A stretch of DNA of 8,446 nucleotides from contig JAPKZT010000105.1 in assembly GCA_026393655.1 (NCBI GenBank), positions 1 through 8,446 on the forward strand, written 5' to 3'. Below are positions 6,693-8,446 of this stretch, in pieces. The notes below the pieces were generated by a model. The model was not told the DNA's origin and searched no databases. It was given only the letters and a program-made list of their open reading frames with translations. The translations under genes were made by a program, and so were the position numbers. The DNA is from Actinomycetota bacterium. GTDB taxonomy: Bacteria > Actinomycetota > Acidimicrobiia > Acidimicrobiales > Ilumatobacteraceae. The stretch's first letter is position 1, and each line of letters begins with the position of its first letter.

Positions 6693-7895
6693 ATGCAAAG
6701 ACGCGATTTCCTAAGAAATATTGTTATAACTAGCGGAGGAATAATGCTCGGCGGTGCCCTACTCGCGGCGTGCGGTGGCGCATCAACCAGCACCACGGTT
6801 GACGGTCTAGCGATCGGCACACCCGAAAATCCGATAAAACTTCCGGTCACTACTGATGCCATTGCGGATGGACTCGCAAACGAAACGGGCACGCTTGAAA
6901 TTCTTAACTGGGCTGACTATCTCAACCCAGAGTCAATTGCGATATTTGAAAAACAGTTTGGCGTAAAAGTTACAACAAGCATTTACGACGACGAAGCAGC
7001 GGCGATTGCAAAACTTAGAAACGGTACGTTCAAGCCTGACTTAATCTTTGGCATGTCAGCGACTGGTCTAGCCAAACTAATTGCTGCCGATATTTTGCAG
7101 CCGCTCAACAAGTCATACATTCCAAACTTCGGCAACGTTATTGCTGGTTTAAGAAATCCGTATTACGACCTTGACTCGCAGTACACAGTGCCATACATGA
7201 TTTATGGAAACGGCATCGGATATCGCACTGATCGCATCGACAAAAATGCATTCACCTCTGGAAACGGTTACGACCTGTTGTGGGATTCGCAATACAAAGG
7301 CAAGCTCGGAGTACTTGATGCACCGCGCGACACACTTGCAATGGCAATGTTCAGAGCAGGTAACTTCGATGCAAACACAAGCGACCCAGCAATTATCAAA
7401 AAAGCCGGAGATGACTTAATCTCGCTGCGCGAAGCGACTAACCCAAAAGTTGACATCCTGGCATACACAGAGCTCCCGGCTGGTAATCGTGATCTTAACT
7501 TCACTTGGTCAGGCGACTTATTTACGGCATTGCAATATCTGCCCGAGGGTGTTTCGCCAAGCGTTCTTGGTTTCTGGTATCCACCAAAAACAATCACCAC
7601 GAATGATTTCTTTTGCATCACAAAAACTGCAAAAGCACCGGTATTAGCGCATCAACTTATTAATTTTTTAAGCGACACCGATAACGCGTTGCTGAACCGT
7701 GAATATGTCGGCTACCAGCCGGCACTCGAGACAATCACAGTTGATCTTTTAATTTCAAGTGGCACAATCCCTGAATCATTGATTGACGCGCTGGTCACGC
7801 CAGAACGTTATGACGCCGCGCTATCTCAAGTGACACTTGATCCGGCGGTTGATGCACTTTGGCTTGATCAATGGACTGCATTCACTGCCGGTTAA
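6693..7895 (+). CDS. PotD-like ABC transporter substrate-binding lipoprotein
   Basis: A 400-residue extracytoplasmic binding protein of the spermidine/putrescine (PotD/PotF) type. The N-terminus has a twin-arginine motif (QRRDFLRN, residues 2-9), a hydrophobic stretch and a lipobox LAAC with C27 as the lipidated residue, then a Ser/Thr-rich linker; it is probably Tat-exported, folded and membrane-anchored. The mature domain opens with LEILNWADY (W73 and Y76 match the aromatic ligand-binding pair of PotD), followed by the typical KPDLIF and VPYMIYGNGIGY segments. From memory of PotD, one acidic site seems kept (D305), but the adjacent Trp is replaced by Thr (T303), and the DDARE segment reads DAPRD at 209-213. 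The ligand may therefore differ from spermidine. Only 3 bases separate it from the permease gene, so the two form one unit. The ATG lacks a Shine-Dalgarno sequence but has a TANNNT element 6 bases upstream. Confidence 0.92.
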   Translation: MQRRDFLRNIVITSGGIMLGGALLAACGGASTSTTVDGLAIGTPENPIKLPVTTDAIADGLANETGTLEILNWADYLNPESIAIFEKQFGVKVTTSIYDDEAAAIAKLRNGTFKPDLIFGMSATGLAKLIAADILQPLNKSYIPNFGNVIAGLRNPYYDLDSQYTVPYMIYGNGIGYRTDRIDKNAFTSGNGYDLLWDSQYKGKLGVLDAPRDTLAMAMFRAGNFDANTSDPAIIKKAGDDLISLREATNPKVDILAYTELPAGNRDLNFTWSGDLFTALQYLPEGVSPSVLGFWYPPKTITTNDFFCITKTAKAPVLAHQLINFLSDTDNALLNREYVGYQPALETITVDLLISSGTIPESLIDALVTPERYDAALSQVTLDPAVDALWLDQWTAFTAG

Positions 7896-7898
7896 GCA

Positions 7899-8446
7899 TT
7901 GAGTAAACCGAATAAATCGCCTCGACTTTGGTCAGGTTTCGCGTTTCCTGGCACGGCATGGTTGCTTGCTCTGTTCGCTGTGCCGTTTTATGCCGTCGCG
8001 TGTGTTGCATTCGGCTCAATTGATCCAATCTTTCGAGATGCAGCACCCCGCTGGAACCCACTCACCTGGGATTTCTCGGAAGCAAAAATAATTTTCACTA
8101 GTCTGACAACTGGCCCACTCCAAGGTGTCGCAATTCGAACAGTCACTTACGTTGTGTGTGCTATGTTGCTGTGCTTCTTGATTGGGTTTCCCGTGGCATA
8201 TTTTCTAGCAAGACATGCAGGCAAACGAAAACTGATGTACTTAGTTTTGATTATTTTGCCATTTTGGGTCAATTATTTAATGCGAATGTTGGCTTGGGTT
8301 AACTTACTGAGTCCTAGCGGTTTATTCAGTCGATTTATGAGCATGTTTGGCGTGCACTACAACTGGCTCGACGGCTCACCGATAACCGTAATTCTCGGAC
8401 TCGTTTATGGATACATTCCATTTTTAATTCTTCCGCTCTACGCAAC
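7899..8446 (+). CDS. PotB-like ABC transporter permease, 3'-truncated by window edge
   Basis: Inner-membrane permease subunit of the spermidine/putrescine/2-aminoethylphosphonate type. The first 182 residues are visible. Hydrophobic segments lie at about residues 14-38, 82-104, 111-137 and 161-181, with the family's LPFWVNYLMRMLAWVNLL stretch at 120-137 (PotB has a similar IPFW-to-YAW segment). The EAA loop that contacts the ATPase lies beyond the window. TTG 7899 is the only start giving a short charged N-terminus before the first helix: no ATG occurs in frame until residue 89, inside the second helix. The gene is in the same frame as the binding protein and is separated from its TAA by one GCA triplet, with no clear RBS, so translation probably depends on coupling. 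A second permease and an ATPase would be expected beyond the right edge. Confidence 0.9.
   Translation, partial: MSKPNKSPRLWSGFAFPGTAWLLALFAVPFYAVACVAFGSIDPIFRDAAPRWNPLTWDFSEAKIIFTSLTTGPLQGVAIRTVTYVVCAMLLCFLIGFPVAYFLARHAGKRKLMYLVLIILPFWVNYLMRMLAWVNLLSPSGLFSRFMSMFGVHYNWLDGSPITVILGLVYGYIPFLILPLYA

Noticed and set aside
1..8446. Mobile element, CRISPR, phage or defence system
   Set aside because: No transposase, integrase, repeat array, tRNA-flanked boundary or nuclease-like gene was seen on either strand.

Overview
The window looks like a compact chromosomal segment from an actinobacterium, most likely a moderate-GC, streamlined member of Acidimicrobiia (aquatic Ilumatobacter-like lineages are one possibility). 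This rests on the actinobacterial style of the leucyl-tRNA synthetase (KMGKS signature, YYRWTQWIF block), a luciferase-like flavin or F420 oxidoreductase, a Tat-type lipoprotein signal, and several start codons without a Shine-Dalgarno sequence. The lineage is inferred from remembered family features and was not searched. No RNA gene, insertion sequence, CRISPR array, integrase or long repeat is visible. Coding density is nearly complete: the longest gap without a gene is 67 bases.

Layout. Bases 2-2542 (+) hold leuS, cut by the left edge. Bases 2562-3796 (+) hold two small multi-pass membrane proteins that overlap by TTGA. They are more AT-rich than their surroundings and belong to no family I recognise. 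They converge, with a 2-base gap, on a minus-strand luciferase-like oxidoreductase (3799-4596). A 67-base divergent region separates that gene from a plus-strand group: a phytanoyl-CoA dioxygenase-family Fe(II)/2-oxoglutarate oxygenase (4664-5545), a Rieske oxygenase alpha subunit overlapping it by ATGA (5542-6645), a PotD-like solute-binding lipoprotein (6693-7895), and a PotB-like permease that runs off the right edge (7899-8446).

How the genes may work together. The right half reads as an uptake-and-oxidation module. A polyamine/quaternary-amine type ABC importer would bring in a small, probably cationic compound, and two iron oxygenases would act on it. The Rieske protein has the Glu-Cys-x-His arrangement seen in carnitine/glycine-betaine type oxygenases, which fits an oxidative attack on an N-methylated or quaternary amine. 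The substrate itself is not shown by the sequence, and no Rieske reductase is present in the window.

The most striking pattern is in the promoters. Each of the four genes that could begin a transcript (membrane protein 1, the oxidoreductase, the PhyH-like oxygenase and the binding protein) has a TANNNT hexamer placed exactly at -12 to -7 from its start codon. The three genes inside tight pairs have none there. This is the signature of leaderless transcription. It also splits the oxygenase pair from the transporter genes into two transcription units, with a nested stem structure between them.
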